DNA of 64,000 nt, taken from positions 62,001-126,000 of the forward strand of contig RFGF01000017.1 of assembly GCA_003695915.1 (NCBI GenBank), read 5' to 3'. Of this stretch, positions 34,930-44,152 are shown piece by piece. This DNA comes from Nitrospirota bacterium (GTDB lineage Bacteria; Nitrospirota; Nitrospiria; Nitrospirales; UBA8639). Under the pieces are notes generated by a model. The model made no database searches and was not told the DNA's origin. It worked only from the letters and a program-made list of their open reading frames with translations. How positions within the stretch are numbered: position 1 is the first letter of the stretch; the number at the start of each line of letters is the position of its first letter. A program made the translations under genes and the position numbers.

Positions 34930-36238
34930 ATGGATGATTCTTATTTGATCTTCTTCTTTGGGACTTCCGTACCACCGGAAAAAATTTACGAAGCTTGTGA
35001 TCGGCGGTATCGCGTTCGACCTGATCGGACACCTGACATTGGTCCTTCCATACCTGGAATATAACCAAGAAGAGGCACGGGTCGATCGGATGTACAGAAA
35101 CAGGGGTCGAGCACCAGATCGCCAAGGATCACGTCGCGGCCATCGAACAGAGTCTCAGGACGCTTGAACAACTGTTAACAAAAGTCGATCAAGAGGCGTG
35201 CTACTATCCCGATCATCTCCGAACCGTGCTTCAAGAACTCCGTGCGACACTCGCAGCCCGTCGGAATCGAAGCGCCTCGGCCTGCTCGTACGACAGAGAA
35301 GAGACCGTGCGCACTCCGTTGAATGCCATCGCTCAGTCTCAACGAGCACCGCCCGAAACCCTTCCTGCCGCACGCGCCATGAAATTATCATTCTTGTCAA
35401 CGAGCTCCACCTTTGAAGAAGCCATTCATTGGTATATCGAACCACGGTTTACCGACCTCGTACATCAAATCGGCCAAGGCCACGAACCGTTATTGGCAGC
35501 ATGGACCACCAATCCCGGAAGCCGCACCCGCTGGACATCGATTCGTTTGCCGAATAAGCCATCAAAACCATTCACGCTCATCTTCAAAAGGTCGATCCTG
35601 CATTTTGGCGAAATTACGACTAGGGAAAAATTTCCTGTCGCTCGGGATTTGCTCGTGGTGATTCACGATGCCTTGGATCCGCTTCACCTGAAACTTTCCC
35701 AATTACAGAAGCACCACGCCGCTCGCCTCGTGCAACAATGCCAAGATATGGAAAGCTGCTCATCCTGTTGAATGAGCTCCAACAGCGTGAACACCAACTC
35801 GCCGAAAAAACTTCGGGCCGCTGAATCACCGTTCGCTCTTATCCCTTTAGGTGTTCACACGTTCGTGTTCCCCTCATCCTGAACGGCATCGCGATCGGGA
35901 GTACCTGGCTGTTTCTTCACGGTCTCCAGCTTTGGGACGCACTACGAAAAGAATTCCAGCGTGGCTACTAGGATCGCAGCGACGAACATTTTCGCCGGAT
36001 CACCCATTCATGGAATTTGCCGCCTTATTCGACATCGCTGATTCTGTTCGCCCTCCTGACTGCGATGGCATCGATCATAGGAATGGCGCTATGGGCAGGG
36101 ATGCTGACCGTGATTACTCCCGACTGCGTCCTCGGAAATGGCTTCAGCCTGTGGTCGTGCAAACGGTTGGCGGTGGGATACGGTGCAGGAATTTTAGCAA
36201 CAAGTGGGCTGCTGGGTAGCGCGCTCAGAGCCGCGTGA
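34930..36238 (+). pseudogene. Decayed membrane-protein gene
   Basis: No intact gene covers this region, but protein-like text survives in shifting phases. Near 34958-35090 there is a hydrophobic segment, LVIGGIAFDLIGHLTLVLPY. From 35106 another phase reads a helical stretch with IEQSLRTLEQLLTKVDQE. From 35741 to 36238 the phase of the first segment returns and reads LLILLNELQQREHQLAEK, VPLILNGIAIGSTWLFLHG and LILFALLTAMASIIGMALW. The last section is broken by TGA at 35822 and TAG at 35969. Two hydrophobic segments and a coiled middle suggest a former membrane protein. It could also be two small decayed genes. No family recognised. Confidence 0.4.
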
Positions 36239-36472
36239 GTCGCATTCCTGTCGCAAAGAATCAACCCATCGGATTTGTGACGATCCTCATCGCCCTCTCA
36301 ACAGCCACGCACATGCCCAATCTATCACATGGCAGACTGTCGACGGGTCGATGAACAATGAGTGTCGAGAACGTCCGATAAAGAGCGCGACGCTCATAAC
36401 GGGTGACGATCGTCCTTCCGTCGCTCAGAGGCAGCAGACCGACAGAGCAGAACCCTTGCCAGCGAATCCGTT

Positions 36473-36793
36473 TCATCCTTGGCGGAGTCCCGGATGCTCT
36501 TGAACCTCTGCACGTATTTTTTCACCGATGGGCATGCCCTTCGCGCGAAGAACGAGGAAACGATCGGGAACCTGATATTCCGCCACCCATTCTCCATCGC
36601 GGGCATACTCCGGAAGCGGCACAATGACGCGATGCCTCGGGAACCGGAGTACAAGCGCGTGATCTTGCGTGGCATAAAACACTTGAGCCGGACACGCGGC
36701 ACTATACCGCGTCTCGGTATGCGACAGGGTGCCCCCGGCAGACGTGAACGCCACAGCCAACCAGCAGGAAAGGAGCATCTGGGCAAGCATCAT
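36473..36793 (-). CDS. Small exported protein of unknown function
   Basis: A 106-residue protein with an N-terminal signal peptide (MMLAQMLLSCWLAVAFTSAGG). The mature part has a lone Cys and a beta-like pattern, FPRHRVIVPLPEYARDGEWVAEYQV. GAGGAG lies six bases before the ATG. An overlapping frame in another phase (36394-36786) has no signal peptide and looks like a shadow. I do not recognise the family. It lies alone beside the decayed gene. Confidence 0.55.
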   Translation of the reverse strand: MMLAQMLLSCWLAVAFTSAGGTLSHTETRYSAACPAQVFYATQDHALVLRFPRHRVIVPLPEYARDGEWVAEYQVPDRFLVLRAKGMPIGEKIRAEVQEHPGLRQG

Positions 36794-37356
36794 AACCACT
36801 CCTCAATGCGATCATGGTAAGGTTGCTCTTTCGAGGGATAATCGGCTATTCGACTAGTGAATGCTTTCGCATCAACGAAACGACAACAGATCTAGGTTGT
36901 CTTTGCGATGCACCATTTCACCATCCCTCTTGGTTGTTTGTTCTTGATATCGGTCGAAATGCTTTTTTTCTACAGGATCACTGCCCATCACGTCCAGAGG
37001 AATCCTGACATCGAGAAGAGAACCGAGACTGGGTCGCTTGCGGTTCGCGATATCATCGATCCCCATCCTGTCGAATGCGAAAAACATGCAGGCACGGATG
37101 CCCGTTGTCTTGCACACAACACGTTGAGTACGTATAGTGCTCTTTCGCAATGCCGTTCTGCGTCGCGGAACAGGTGCCGCAGATCGTTCTCATCCTCGGT
37201 CCTTTGCTTTCCTGAATGCGCACGGAACTTACCCAATCTGTGAGCAGAAACGGATAGCAGAAGGCGGAGAATCGTTTCTGAATCGATCACGATGCCAGCT
37301 TCACCCGACCGTTCCAATGCGTCCCTACAGGAATCTCGCAGCTGGAGAGGCGCTGC
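36794..37356. other. Non-coding stretch upstream of egtD
   Basis: I support no gene here. The two open frames (36908 plus, 36988 minus) lack ribosome sites and protein-like patterns, and the minus one runs into egtD. The stretch contains the promoter-like pair at 37110-37138. Confidence 0.5.
37110..37138 (+). promoter_or_regulatory. Promoter-like pair upstream of egtD
   Basis: TTGCAC at 37110-37115, 17 bases, then TATAGT at 37133-37138. The -10 matches five of six bases, the -35 only TTG. It lies about 220 bases before egtD. Confidence 0.35.
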
Positions 37357-38358
37357 ATGACCACATCCTCGCTCACCCAATACTTCATGCCCCGCATTCA
37401 GATTGATGTCCATACCGACGCGGCGGACCTCGACGCTATGCGATCGGAACTTCGGGCGGGATTGCTTTCTACCCCTCGAACGATTCCTACGAAATACTTA
37501 TACGATGACGAAGGCTCGGCTTTATTCGAGCGCATCAGCGAACTGCCTGAATATTACCAAACCCGAACCGAGCGTGAGCTGTTGGCAAAATACGCCGAGC
37601 ACATCATCGCGTGCACTGACGCTCAAGAATTGGTGGAATTGGGATCGGGTGCTGCGACGAAAACCCGCATCTTGTTGAATGTCATGCATCGTGCGGATCG
37701 CCTTCGGATGTATGTGCCTTTCGACGTGAGCGAAGGGATCGTGCGCCGCGTGGCTCAAGAACTCGTCTTGGAATATCCGACCCTGCAGATTCACGGCATC
37801 GTCGGCGACTTTCTGGCCCATCTCGAGCACATTCCAAACGGAGGGCGTCGGTTGGTAGTCTTCTTGGGAGGGACCATCGGAAATTTCTCCCCAACCAATG
37901 CTGTCAAATTTTTGTCGTCGATCTACCGAGCAATGGAGCCGGGCGATTACTTTCTGCTGGGTGTGCAATTAGAGGCCGATGTCGCTCGGCTAGAAGCCGC
38001 TTACAACGACACAGCCGGAGTGACAGCGCGATTCAACAAAAATATTTTGTCGGTCTTGCGAGCACGGATAGGCGCCGATTTCGATCCCGATACCTTCGAC
38101 CACAGTGCAGTTTACAACCGGAATGCCCATCGCATCGAGATGCGCCTCCGCGCCCGTTATCCCCTTACGGTCTACATAAGGGATTTGGATTTGACCCTGA
38201 ACCTGCAAGCGGGAGAGGAACTGCTCACGGAAATCAGCACCAAATATGATCGACCGCGAGCCGAAACCCTGCTTGCGGCGGCTGGTTTTCTCACACAGCA
38301 TTGGTATACAGATCCACACGCGCTTATCGGACTCGCTTTGGCTCAAAAACCGATATGA
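37357..38358 (+). CDS. egtD: L-histidine N-alpha-methyltransferase
   Basis: A 333-residue SAM methyltransferase of the EgtD family. TKYLYDDEGSALFERISELPEYYQTRTE at the N terminus (residues 44-71) is a strong family signature. VELGSGAATKTRILL binds SAM, and FLGGTIGNFSP follows. EgtD converts histidine to hercynine, the first step of ergothioneine synthesis. GGAG lies upstream of this ATG. It is followed after 86 bases by an EgtE-like PLP gene. The EgtB sulfoxide synthase, which should act between them, is not in the window. Confidence 0.93.
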   Translation: MTTSSLTQYFMPRIQIDVHTDAADLDAMRSELRAGLLSTPRTIPTKYLYDDEGSALFERISELPEYYQTRTERELLAKYAEHIIACTDAQELVELGSGAATKTRILLNVMHRADRLRMYVPFDVSEGIVRRVAQELVLEYPTLQIHGIVGDFLAHLEHIPNGGRRLVVFLGGTIGNFSPTNAVKFLSSIYRAMEPGDYFLLGVQLEADVARLEAAYNDTAGVTARFNKNILSVLRARIGADFDPDTFDHSAVYNRNAHRIEMRLRARYPLTVYIRDLDLTLNLQAGEELLTEISTKYDRPRAETLLAAAGFLTQHWYTDPHALIGLALAQKPI

Positions 38359-38444
38359 ACCTCGTGGTGCCTTCCACCCGTTTGTTCCACCCGCTCGGTG
38401 ATATCATCGCACCGCGTCGCGCAGCCAGTTGACACGGTTCTTTC

Positions 38445-39563
38445 ATGATCTACCTCAACTATGCCGCGCTCTGTCCAACCAGGCCGGAGGCGATCGAAGC
38501 CGTCGATGCCGCGATGCAGGAATTCAACCGCTTGCTCTATTCACCGCCGGGACTTCAATGGTACGCGCACACCATTGCCGCCAGCCGACAAGCGATCGCC
38601 CATTTTCTCCGTTTCTCTGAACCATCGGGCATTGCGTTTGTTCCGAACGCCTCGTTGGCCGCTCACCTCCTTCTGTCGCTCACCGCGTGGGAACCGGGCG
38701 ATGTTGTCCTTTCCACCACCCACGAAAATCCTTCCATTGTGCGCGAATTGAATGCGGTGGTTCGTGACGGCGTGCAGATCGTCCTTCTGGATCCTGTTTC
38801 ACCCGATGACATGATCGAACAATTCGACCGAGTCCTGGCGACTCGACCAGTCAAGGCTGTCCTGCTCAGCCACGTCTCTCACGTCGATGGCCGAATCTTC
38901 CCCATCGCCGAAATCGGAGCAATAGCCGCTCATCGACAAGCCTTCTTGTTCATCGACGGGGCTCAAGCGGCCGGCCAGATCCCCGTCGATCTGGAAGACC
39001 AGATCTTCGACGCGTATTTTTTCCCTGGTCACAAATGGTGCCGAGGGCCGTTAGGAACCGGGGCATTGGCGATCCATCCCCGGATGTGGGCACGTCATCC
39101 TGCCTTGCTGGCCCATGTCCGACGAACTTTCCCTGCTGCTCGGTTCGAGATCGGCACGCATCATATCGGATTGATCGCTGGACTGGCGGCAGCCTGCAAG
39201 GTTTCTCGACCGCACGAACAGGACAATGCCGAATCGTTCGCGCGTCGCCAGGCCATTGCAACCACGCTGGCTGCCACTCCGGCCTTTCAACCATCCTCTT
39301 GGAGTGGCCCTCATGTCCCTGGAATCGTGACGTGCCGATATCAAAAATCGGCCGACCAAGAGCCGTTATCCCGATTCCTCTATTCACGGCAGGCAATCGT
39401 CGTCAAAGAATTTGAGGAATATCCGCTGCCGCTTTGCCCAGCCATTCGGGTCTCATGGCTGCCCGAGACTTCACCGGGCGATTGCCATCGTCTGATCGAA
39501 GGGGTGAGGGACTACCTCGCTCATTCTCCTTCAAGAGGGGAAAACCACGAGGAAAAAAGATGA
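38445..39563 (+). CDS. egtE: PLP-dependent class V lyase, EgtE-like
   Basis: A 372-residue aminotransferase class V/cysteine-desulfurase-fold protein. FIDGAQAAGQIPVDL has the PLP Asp171 and Gln, and GHKWCRGPLGTG carries the Schiff-base Lys197. In the ergothioneine pathway EgtE cleaves hercynylcysteine sulfoxide to ergothioneine; the egtD neighbour supports this, though class V lyases also serve in other sulphur chemistry. No good ribosome site precedes the ATG, so translation may rely on read-through from egtD. Confidence 0.72.
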   Translation: MIYLNYAALCPTRPEAIEAVDAAMQEFNRLLYSPPGLQWYAHTIAASRQAIAHFLRFSEPSGIAFVPNASLAAHLLLSLTAWEPGDVVLSTTHENPSIVRELNAVVRDGVQIVLLDPVSPDDMIEQFDRVLATRPVKAVLLSHVSHVDGRIFPIAEIGAIAAHRQAFLFIDGAQAAGQIPVDLEDQIFDAYFFPGHKWCRGPLGTGALAIHPRMWARHPALLAHVRRTFPAARFEIGTHHIGLIAGLAAACKVSRPHEQDNAESFARRQAIATTLAATPAFQPSSWSGPHVPGIVTCRYQKSADQEPLSRFLYSRQAIVVKEFEEYPLPLCPAIRVSWLPETSPGDCHRLIEGVRDYLAHSPSRGENHEEKR

Positions 39564-39671
39564 CGTAGAGGAAAGGTATCCGACCGTCGCGACGAGGTTC
39601 GTTCGCCGCACGCCCTTCACCTCTCAAAGGCCAGACGCAGGGTCAACACGGCGATAATCTACAGATTAGGA

Positions 39672-40106
39672 TTAGGAGGAAATGGTTTGCAGGTATCCGC
39701 GAAGAATATCGGAGCGCGCAATGATCCCAACCAGCTTGCCGGAAGCATCCACGACGGGGGCGCGAATGAGATGATTGTTTTGCAACACATCGATTGCCGT
39801 CAAAATATTCGTATCCTGGGTTAGAGAAATCGGGTGCGACGTCATCACATCACCGGCAGGGACCTCGTTCAAATGTTGGCCCTTTCGAACCGCTTTGAGG
39901 AGATCGAACTCCGAAACGATGCCGATGAGGCGATTCATCCGATCGACGATGGGCACTGACCCAAACCCTTCCATCATGAGATTTGCCAAGACCCCGGCTT
40001 TTTGATCTTTGAATCCGAACTGAACATCCTTTTCCATGAGTTGCCCGACCGTGAGTCGCCCGAATTTGCTTTCCCGAAGAGCAGCGAGCGCTTGCTGATC
40101 GACCAT
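39672..40106 (-). CDS. CBS-domain pair protein
   Basis: A 144-residue protein made of two CBS domains. The first includes VGQLMEKDVQFG and SVPIVDRMNRLIGIVSEFDLL, the second VMTSHPISL and RAPVVDASGKLVGIIARSDIL. Such pairs bind AMP, ATP or related ligands and modulate partner proteins. No enzyme domain is attached. AAGGAGG precedes the ATG. A Fur-like site lies about 90 bases upstream. Partner unknown. Confidence 0.9.
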   Translation of the reverse strand: MVDQQALAALRESKFGRLTVGQLMEKDVQFGFKDQKAGVLANLMMEGFGSVPIVDRMNRLIGIVSEFDLLKAVRKGQHLNEVPAGDVMTSHPISLTQDTNILTAIDVLQNNHLIRAPVVDASGKLVGIIARSDILRGYLQTISS

Positions 40107-40196
40107 GAGTGCGCCTCCTTGGCAATATTATGAATGGGATCGAAACGGACACCGATGACCCGCTTTCCTCCGTTCACAGTCTTGCGCGTTCAAAAC

Positions 40197-40211
40197 ATAT
40201 CATGATTCTCA
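40197..40211. promoter_or_regulatory. Fur-like site upstream of the CBS gene
   Basis: On the minus strand TGAGAATCATGATAT matches the Fur 7-1-7 motif at 10 of 14 positions. It stands about 90 bases before the CBS-gene start. It is weaker than the site at 10738. Confidence 0.35.
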
Positions 40212-40219
40212 TAATGACG

Positions 40220-41194
40220 CTAGCCAAAGGTCTCTTTGTCCTTAGACACATCCAGCGTCAGCTCACCACCTTTCGGCAGGAGCCCCGCTTGTTCCAATCG
40301 GATTTCCAAGATGCGGTCGGCACTCCAATGTCGCAAGTTTAATGTCGTCGCTGGATCCGGCGGCAATGCCGCCCGGGGCACCAGTCCCACGATCTCGCTT
40401 TCCAAAATCGCCACTCCATGCCGCCTCGCCTCCTGCCGCACGGCCCCATAGGCATCGAGAAGGGAGGTTACCCGGAAATTCGTGAGATTCATCGAGACTT
40501 GCACCACACCTCGAGTCCCCAATGCTACGCCGATAGCTTTCAATGCCGGCAGCCCCCCACCGGATTCCCGTATGGTTTTGGCGATCGTCTGAGCTACGCG
40601 CAGATCGTTCGTGTTCAAGACAACGTTATACGCGATCAAAATCGGACGGGCCCCGATCACCATCACGCCGGCCGAAGGGTGAGGGATAGCCGGTCCATAA
40701 TCAGGTTGCCAATGGAGATCATGTCGCATCCGATGAGCCAACCCTTCGAGCCCTCCGCGACGAATATTTTCTAACCGTCGGCGCTCGGGCACGCGACAGG
40801 CGGCTTCGTACAAAAAAACAGGAACCGCGAGTTGATGTCCTACCCACGCTGCCAGGTTTGTCGCTAGACGAACACAATCCATCAGGGTCAGACCAGACAG
40901 CGGAACGAACGGGACTACATCCACCACGCCGACGCGAGGGTGTGCGCCGCGATGCGTCCTAATATCGAGTACTGCGACGGCCACGCGCACGAACTCGGCG
41001 ATCGCTCGTGATACGCCATTCGGCTCTCCAGCCAATGTGAACACCGATCGGTGATGATCGACATCCGCATGTCGATCGAGCAGCGCGACGCCTTTCACCG
41101 CCTCGACCGCGGAGGCGAGTCGCTCGATTATCGATTGGTTGCGTCCCTCGCTCACATTAGGAACGCATTCGACGATTACAGGACCAGTCGTCAT
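40220..41194 (-). CDS. ftcD: Glutamate formimidoyltransferase
   Basis: A 324-residue protein with both halves of the formiminotransferase domain. CVPNVSEGRN begins the fold, and THRGAHPRVGVVDVVPFVP contains the likely catalytic His81. YNVVLNTNDLRVAQTIAKTIRE starts the C-terminal half. There is no cyclodeaminase part, so it is the monofunctional form. The usual role is transfer of a formimino group from formiminoglutamate to tetrahydrofolate in histidine breakdown. No hut genes are present, so it may serve another one-carbon use. The ATG overlaps no neighbour; the CBS gene lies downstream on the same strand. Confidence 0.9.
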   Translation of the reverse strand: MTTGPVIVECVPNVSEGRNQSIIERLASAVEAVKGVALLDRHADVDHHRSVFTLAGEPNGVSRAIAEFVRVAVAVLDIRTHRGAHPRVGVVDVVPFVPLSGLTLMDCVRLATNLAAWVGHQLAVPVFLYEAACRVPERRRLENIRRGGLEGLAHRMRHDLHWQPDYGPAIPHPSAGVMVIGARPILIAYNVVLNTNDLRVAQTIAKTIRESGGGLPALKAIGVALGTRGVVQVSMNLTNFRVTSLLDAYGAVRQEARRHGVAILESEIVGLVPRAALPPDPATTLNLRHWSADRILEIRLEQAGLLPKGGELTLDVSKDKETFG

Positions 41195-41328
41195 AGCAAG
41201 ATGTAGCGAAGCAAGCCCTTGAACGCGCTGGTTCTCGAGAACGGCTGAACAGCAGGTTTCTTTCTTGACACCTGAAAAAACGCCTCATTATAGTCAACGC
41301 CTCGTAGATGTTTCAGGAAAGGATTGTC

Positions 41329-41359
41329 TTGTCGGGCTCTTCCCCTGATACGGTATAAT
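41329..41359 (+). promoter_or_regulatory. Promoter upstream of dsrE2-tusA
   Basis: A perfect TATAAT -10 at 41354-41359 is preceded by TTGTCG at 41329-41334 with a 19-base gap, slightly long. It lies 55 bases before the dsrE2 start. Confidence 0.5.
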
Positions 41360-41413
41360 GTGGTGTATTCGATTATTTGAATCACTTCTCACCAGAGACC
41401 AGGCAGGTGGCAT

Positions 41414-41944
41414 ATGAACAGCACGACCGTCGAACCGTCCGCGGCGCTAGCAGAATTGCGAGAGACCAAAACCGATAAAGTGACCATTGTCGTCTTGAGC
41501 GGCGATATGGATCGCGTTATGGCCGCATTCATTATTGCAACCGGTGCAGCGGCCATGGGCATGGAAGTGACCATGTTTTTTACCTTTTGGGGACTCAATG
41601 CAATTCGCAAACGCGGCGTCTCCAGCAAAGCGAAAGATTGGATCTTGCGTCTGTTCGGGATCTTGAACCAAGGCGGCGCCGATGCACTCCCGCTTTCGCG
41701 CTTTCATTTTGGGGGGCTCGGAACCAGCATGATGAAACGCGTCATGAAACGTCATCATATGCCGGATGTTCCCGAACTCATCCAAACCGCTCAAGATCTC
41801 GGCGTCAAGATGATCGCATGCACCACAACCATGGGATTGATGGGCATCACGAAAGATACGCTGATCGATGGTGTGGATCAATTAGCGGGAGTTTCTACGT
41901 ATCTCGCTGAGGCTCGTCGAGGTGCAGTCAATTTGTTTATCTAG
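41414..41944 (+). CDS. dsrE2: DsrE2-like sulfurtransferase family protein
   Basis: A 176-residue DsrE/DsrF-family protein with a hydrophobic segment near 35-58 (MAAFIIATGAAAMGMEVTMFFTFWG) that marks the membrane-linked DsrE2 subgroup. The conserved Cys is in MIACTTTMGLMG near residue 136. DsrE2 proteins carry persulfide sulphur and typically pair with TusA, whose gene follows here after 106 bases. AGGTGG precedes the ATG. The partner enzymes that oxidise or use the sulphur, such as sHdr or Dsr, are not in the window. Confidence 0.88.
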   Translation: MNSTTVEPSAALAELRETKTDKVTIVVLSGDMDRVMAAFIIATGAAAMGMEVTMFFTFWGLNAIRKRGVSSKAKDWILRLFGILNQGGADALPLSRFHFGGLGTSMMKRVMKRHHMPDVPELIQTAQDLGVKMIACTTTMGLMGITKDTLIDGVDQLAGVSTYLAEARRGAVNLFI

Positions 41945-42050
41945 TTGAGGGCTCACGCTCTGGCGTCGGAAGGTGCACGAGCCAGCCGTTTTTCCGCAAG
42001 CTACGCTCGCTTGTGGCCTCAACATCATGAGAGAAGAGAGGAACTGACGT

Positions 42051-42296
42051 ATGGGACACGCAGATGTGACGCTCGATACATTGGGATATTTGTGCCCGAT
42101 GCCGATCATCCTCACATCAAAAAAGATCAAGGAATTGGCACCCGGGCAGGTTCTCGAAGTGCTCTCTGATGACGAGGGCATCAAAAAGGATATGCCGGCC
42201 TGGTGTCAGACCACGGGGCACGAAATGGTGGGACTGGAAGAGGAAGCTGTGGATTCCAAAAAAGTGTACAAAGCCTACGTCAAGAAAACGGGATAA
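42051..42296 (+). CDS. tusA: TusA-family sulfur carrier
   Basis: An 81-residue sulphur-carrier protein. The signature CPMP starts at Cys15 in DTLGYLCPMPI, and the rest is a two-layer alpha/beta sandwich. A second Cys lies in AWCQTTGHE. TusA takes persulfide sulphur to tRNA thiolation, molybdenum cofactor synthesis or dissimilatory sulphur enzymes. The pairing with DsrE2 supports a sulphur-trafficking role. A weak hairpin at 42334-42360 may end the unit. Confidence 0.9.
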   Translation: MGHADVTLDTLGYLCPMPIILTSKKIKELAPGQVLEVLSDDEGIKKDMPAWCQTTGHEMVGLEEEAVDSKKVYKAYVKKTG

Positions 42297-42835
42297 TTCC
42301 CGTAATTCCGCATTGAGCTGCCCGGCTTCGGCACGGAGAACATCGATCCGTTCTTCTCCGATTCTTCGTCCCGCGACCGCAAGCGGATTTGTCTGCTGAA
42401 GCCGAGCTTTTCCTTCTTCCCAATTCGATCATGTCCCTCGGCCACAAACTGCATCTTCTTGGCCGATCGCTTTTTGTCGACAGACAAGCACCATTATTCT
42501 CCCGCTCAAGTAAGCGGAACCAGCCTTGCGAGGCATGCGAGCCCTAAGAACACCGGTCGTCAATATGCTCCTATTCGACCCGGACGCGCTCTTGCGTCGA
42601 CATCGTTATTATTTCTGGCAAGCAGCCACGATGCCGATGCAATTGGCCGATCCTTATTTCTCTCTCAACCAAAGGCGTTTTCCTTTTGCCTCCGACGTCG
42701 ATCGAAAAGCTTGCAGGGATTGGAAATTTCCGTCAATTCCGGCTTTTTCAGTAGGGAATCCATCTGTTATAGTGATATGCTTTGACCATCACCGGGAGAC
42801 GGTGAGAGAACGATTCTTTTTCTCAGGTGAGAGAC
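42297..42835. other. Non-coding stretch between tusA and nadA
   Basis: I see no gene that I can support. A possible 7-bp terminator hairpin (CGGAGAA/TTCTCCG) is at 42334-42360. A promoter-like pair TTTTCA-17-TATAGT is at 42745-42773, suitable for nadA. Confidence 0.4.
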
Positions 42836-43978
42836 ATGATTCCATTTTCTTCCTTGACTATCGATGACCAGACGATAAACGCGGTCGAAACGGCACCGTT
42901 GCCCATTACCGACTTTCAAGCCCTGTCCGAGCAAGAATTGTATGATCGGACAGCGGCAGCCAAAACTCGACTCAGCAACCAAGTGCTGATCCTCGGCCAT
43001 AATTATCAACGCGACGAAGTCATCGCACATGCCGATTTGCGGGGCGATTCCTTGCTCCTTGCCAAACAGGCGGCTGCGCGATCCGAATATCCCTATGTCG
43101 TGTTTTGCGGAGTTCACTTTATGGCAGAGACGGCCGACATCCTGAGCCGTTCGAACCAGACCGTCATACTCCCAGATCTGGCCGCTGGCTGTTCCATGGC
43201 GGATATGGCCGCAATCGAACAAGTCGACGATTGTTGGGAAACATTGGCGAAGATCCTGCCTGTTGAAGACGTCGTGACCCCTGTCGTTTATGTCAACTCC
43301 GCAGCCGTCCTTAAAGCATTCTGCGGAGAACACGGAGGCATTACCTGCACTTCCTCGAATGCCCGGGCTATCATGGAATGGGCCTGGTCCCGACGCGAAA
43401 AAATTCTCTTTTTCCCCGACGAACATCTGGGGCGGAATACAGCCAACGCCATGGGGCTCCCTCGTGACGCCATGATCGTCTGGGATCCTTTTCTGCCCAA
43501 CGGTGGAAACAGCGAAAAAGCCATTCGACGAGCCCGCTTGATCCTGTGGAAAGGGCATTGCAGCGTGCATCAAATGTTCCAGCCCGAACATGTCGCGTAC
43601 TTCCGGAAACGGTATCCTGAGATACAAATCATCGTGCATCCGGAATGTCACGAAGACGTCGTCAAATTGGCGGATCTCGTCGGCTCCACCGAATTTATTA
43701 TTCGGACGGTCAGCCAAGCACCGCCAGGTACCATTTGGGGAGTCGGCACCGAACTCAATCTCGTCAATCGACTGAAACGCGAGCAGCACGACAAACAGGT
43801 GTTTTTCCTGTCTCCAATGGTCTGTCGGTGTGCGACCATGTACCGGATCGATGCTGCGCACTTGTGCTGGACGATGGAAAACCTCGTCCACGGACATATC
43901 GTGAATCAGATCCGTGTCCCCGACGACGAGAAGACAATGGCCAAGCTCGCGCTCGAGCGAATGATGGCTCTCAGCTGA
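42836..43978 (+). CDS. nadA: Quinolinate synthase
   Basis: A 380-residue NadA. It condenses iminoaspartate with dihydroxyacetone phosphate to quinolinate for NAD synthesis. GHNYQRDEV and AGCSMADM (Cys119) are present, then HPECHEDVV and VCRCATMYR supply the remaining 4Fe-4S ligands. AGGTGA lies five bases before the ATG; a GTG at 42827 is less likely. nadB and nadC are not adjacent. A promoter-like pair is at 42745-42773. Confidence 0.93.
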   Translation: MIPFSSLTIDDQTINAVETAPLPITDFQALSEQELYDRTAAAKTRLSNQVLILGHNYQRDEVIAHADLRGDSLLLAKQAAARSEYPYVVFCGVHFMAETADILSRSNQTVILPDLAAGCSMADMAAIEQVDDCWETLAKILPVEDVVTPVVYVNSAAVLKAFCGEHGGITCTSSNARAIMEWAWSRREKILFFPDEHLGRNTANAMGLPRDAMIVWDPFLPNGGNSEKAIRRARLILWKGHCSVHQMFQPEHVAYFRKRYPEIQIIVHPECHEDVVKLADLVGSTEFIIRTVSQAPPGTIWGVGTELNLVNRLKREQHDKQVFFLSPMVCRCATMYRIDAAHLCWTMENLVHGHIVNQIRVPDDEKTMAKLALERMMALS

Positions 43979-44081
43979 CGACGTGGGCTGCCATGACTCT
44001 TCTCCTGCGTGATCGGACAGGGTTGGCCGGCTGCTCTCTCCACGCGATCGTCTATTCGGAATACACCCGTGACAAAGTCGT

Positions 44082-44110
44082 TTGACGCCCCGTAGACCCA
44101 TCGCTAGAAT
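44082..44110 (+). promoter_or_regulatory. Sigma-70-type promoter of ileS-lspA
   Basis: TTGACG at 44082-44087, 17 bases, then TAGAAT at 44105-44110, identical hexamers and spacing to the promoter at 10692. It lies 43 bases before the ileS ATG. Confidence 0.65.
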
Positions 44111-44152
44111 GCCGGTCAATCCGTATTGACCTCAGGCACGTTGAGCCCCGTC

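Noticed and set aside
36394-36786. A 130-codon minus-strand frame overlapping the small exported protein
   Set aside because: The alternative phase has the signal peptide and a GAGGAG site, so this one is the shadow.
42275-42487. A 70-codon Lys-rich frame on the minus strand after tusA
   Set aside because: It starts with TTG without a ribosome site, overlaps the tusA end and shows no recognisable pattern.
42767-44119. A 450-codon frame antisense to nadA
   Set aside because: It mirrors the coding phase of nadA, has no ribosome site and its translation shows no family motif.
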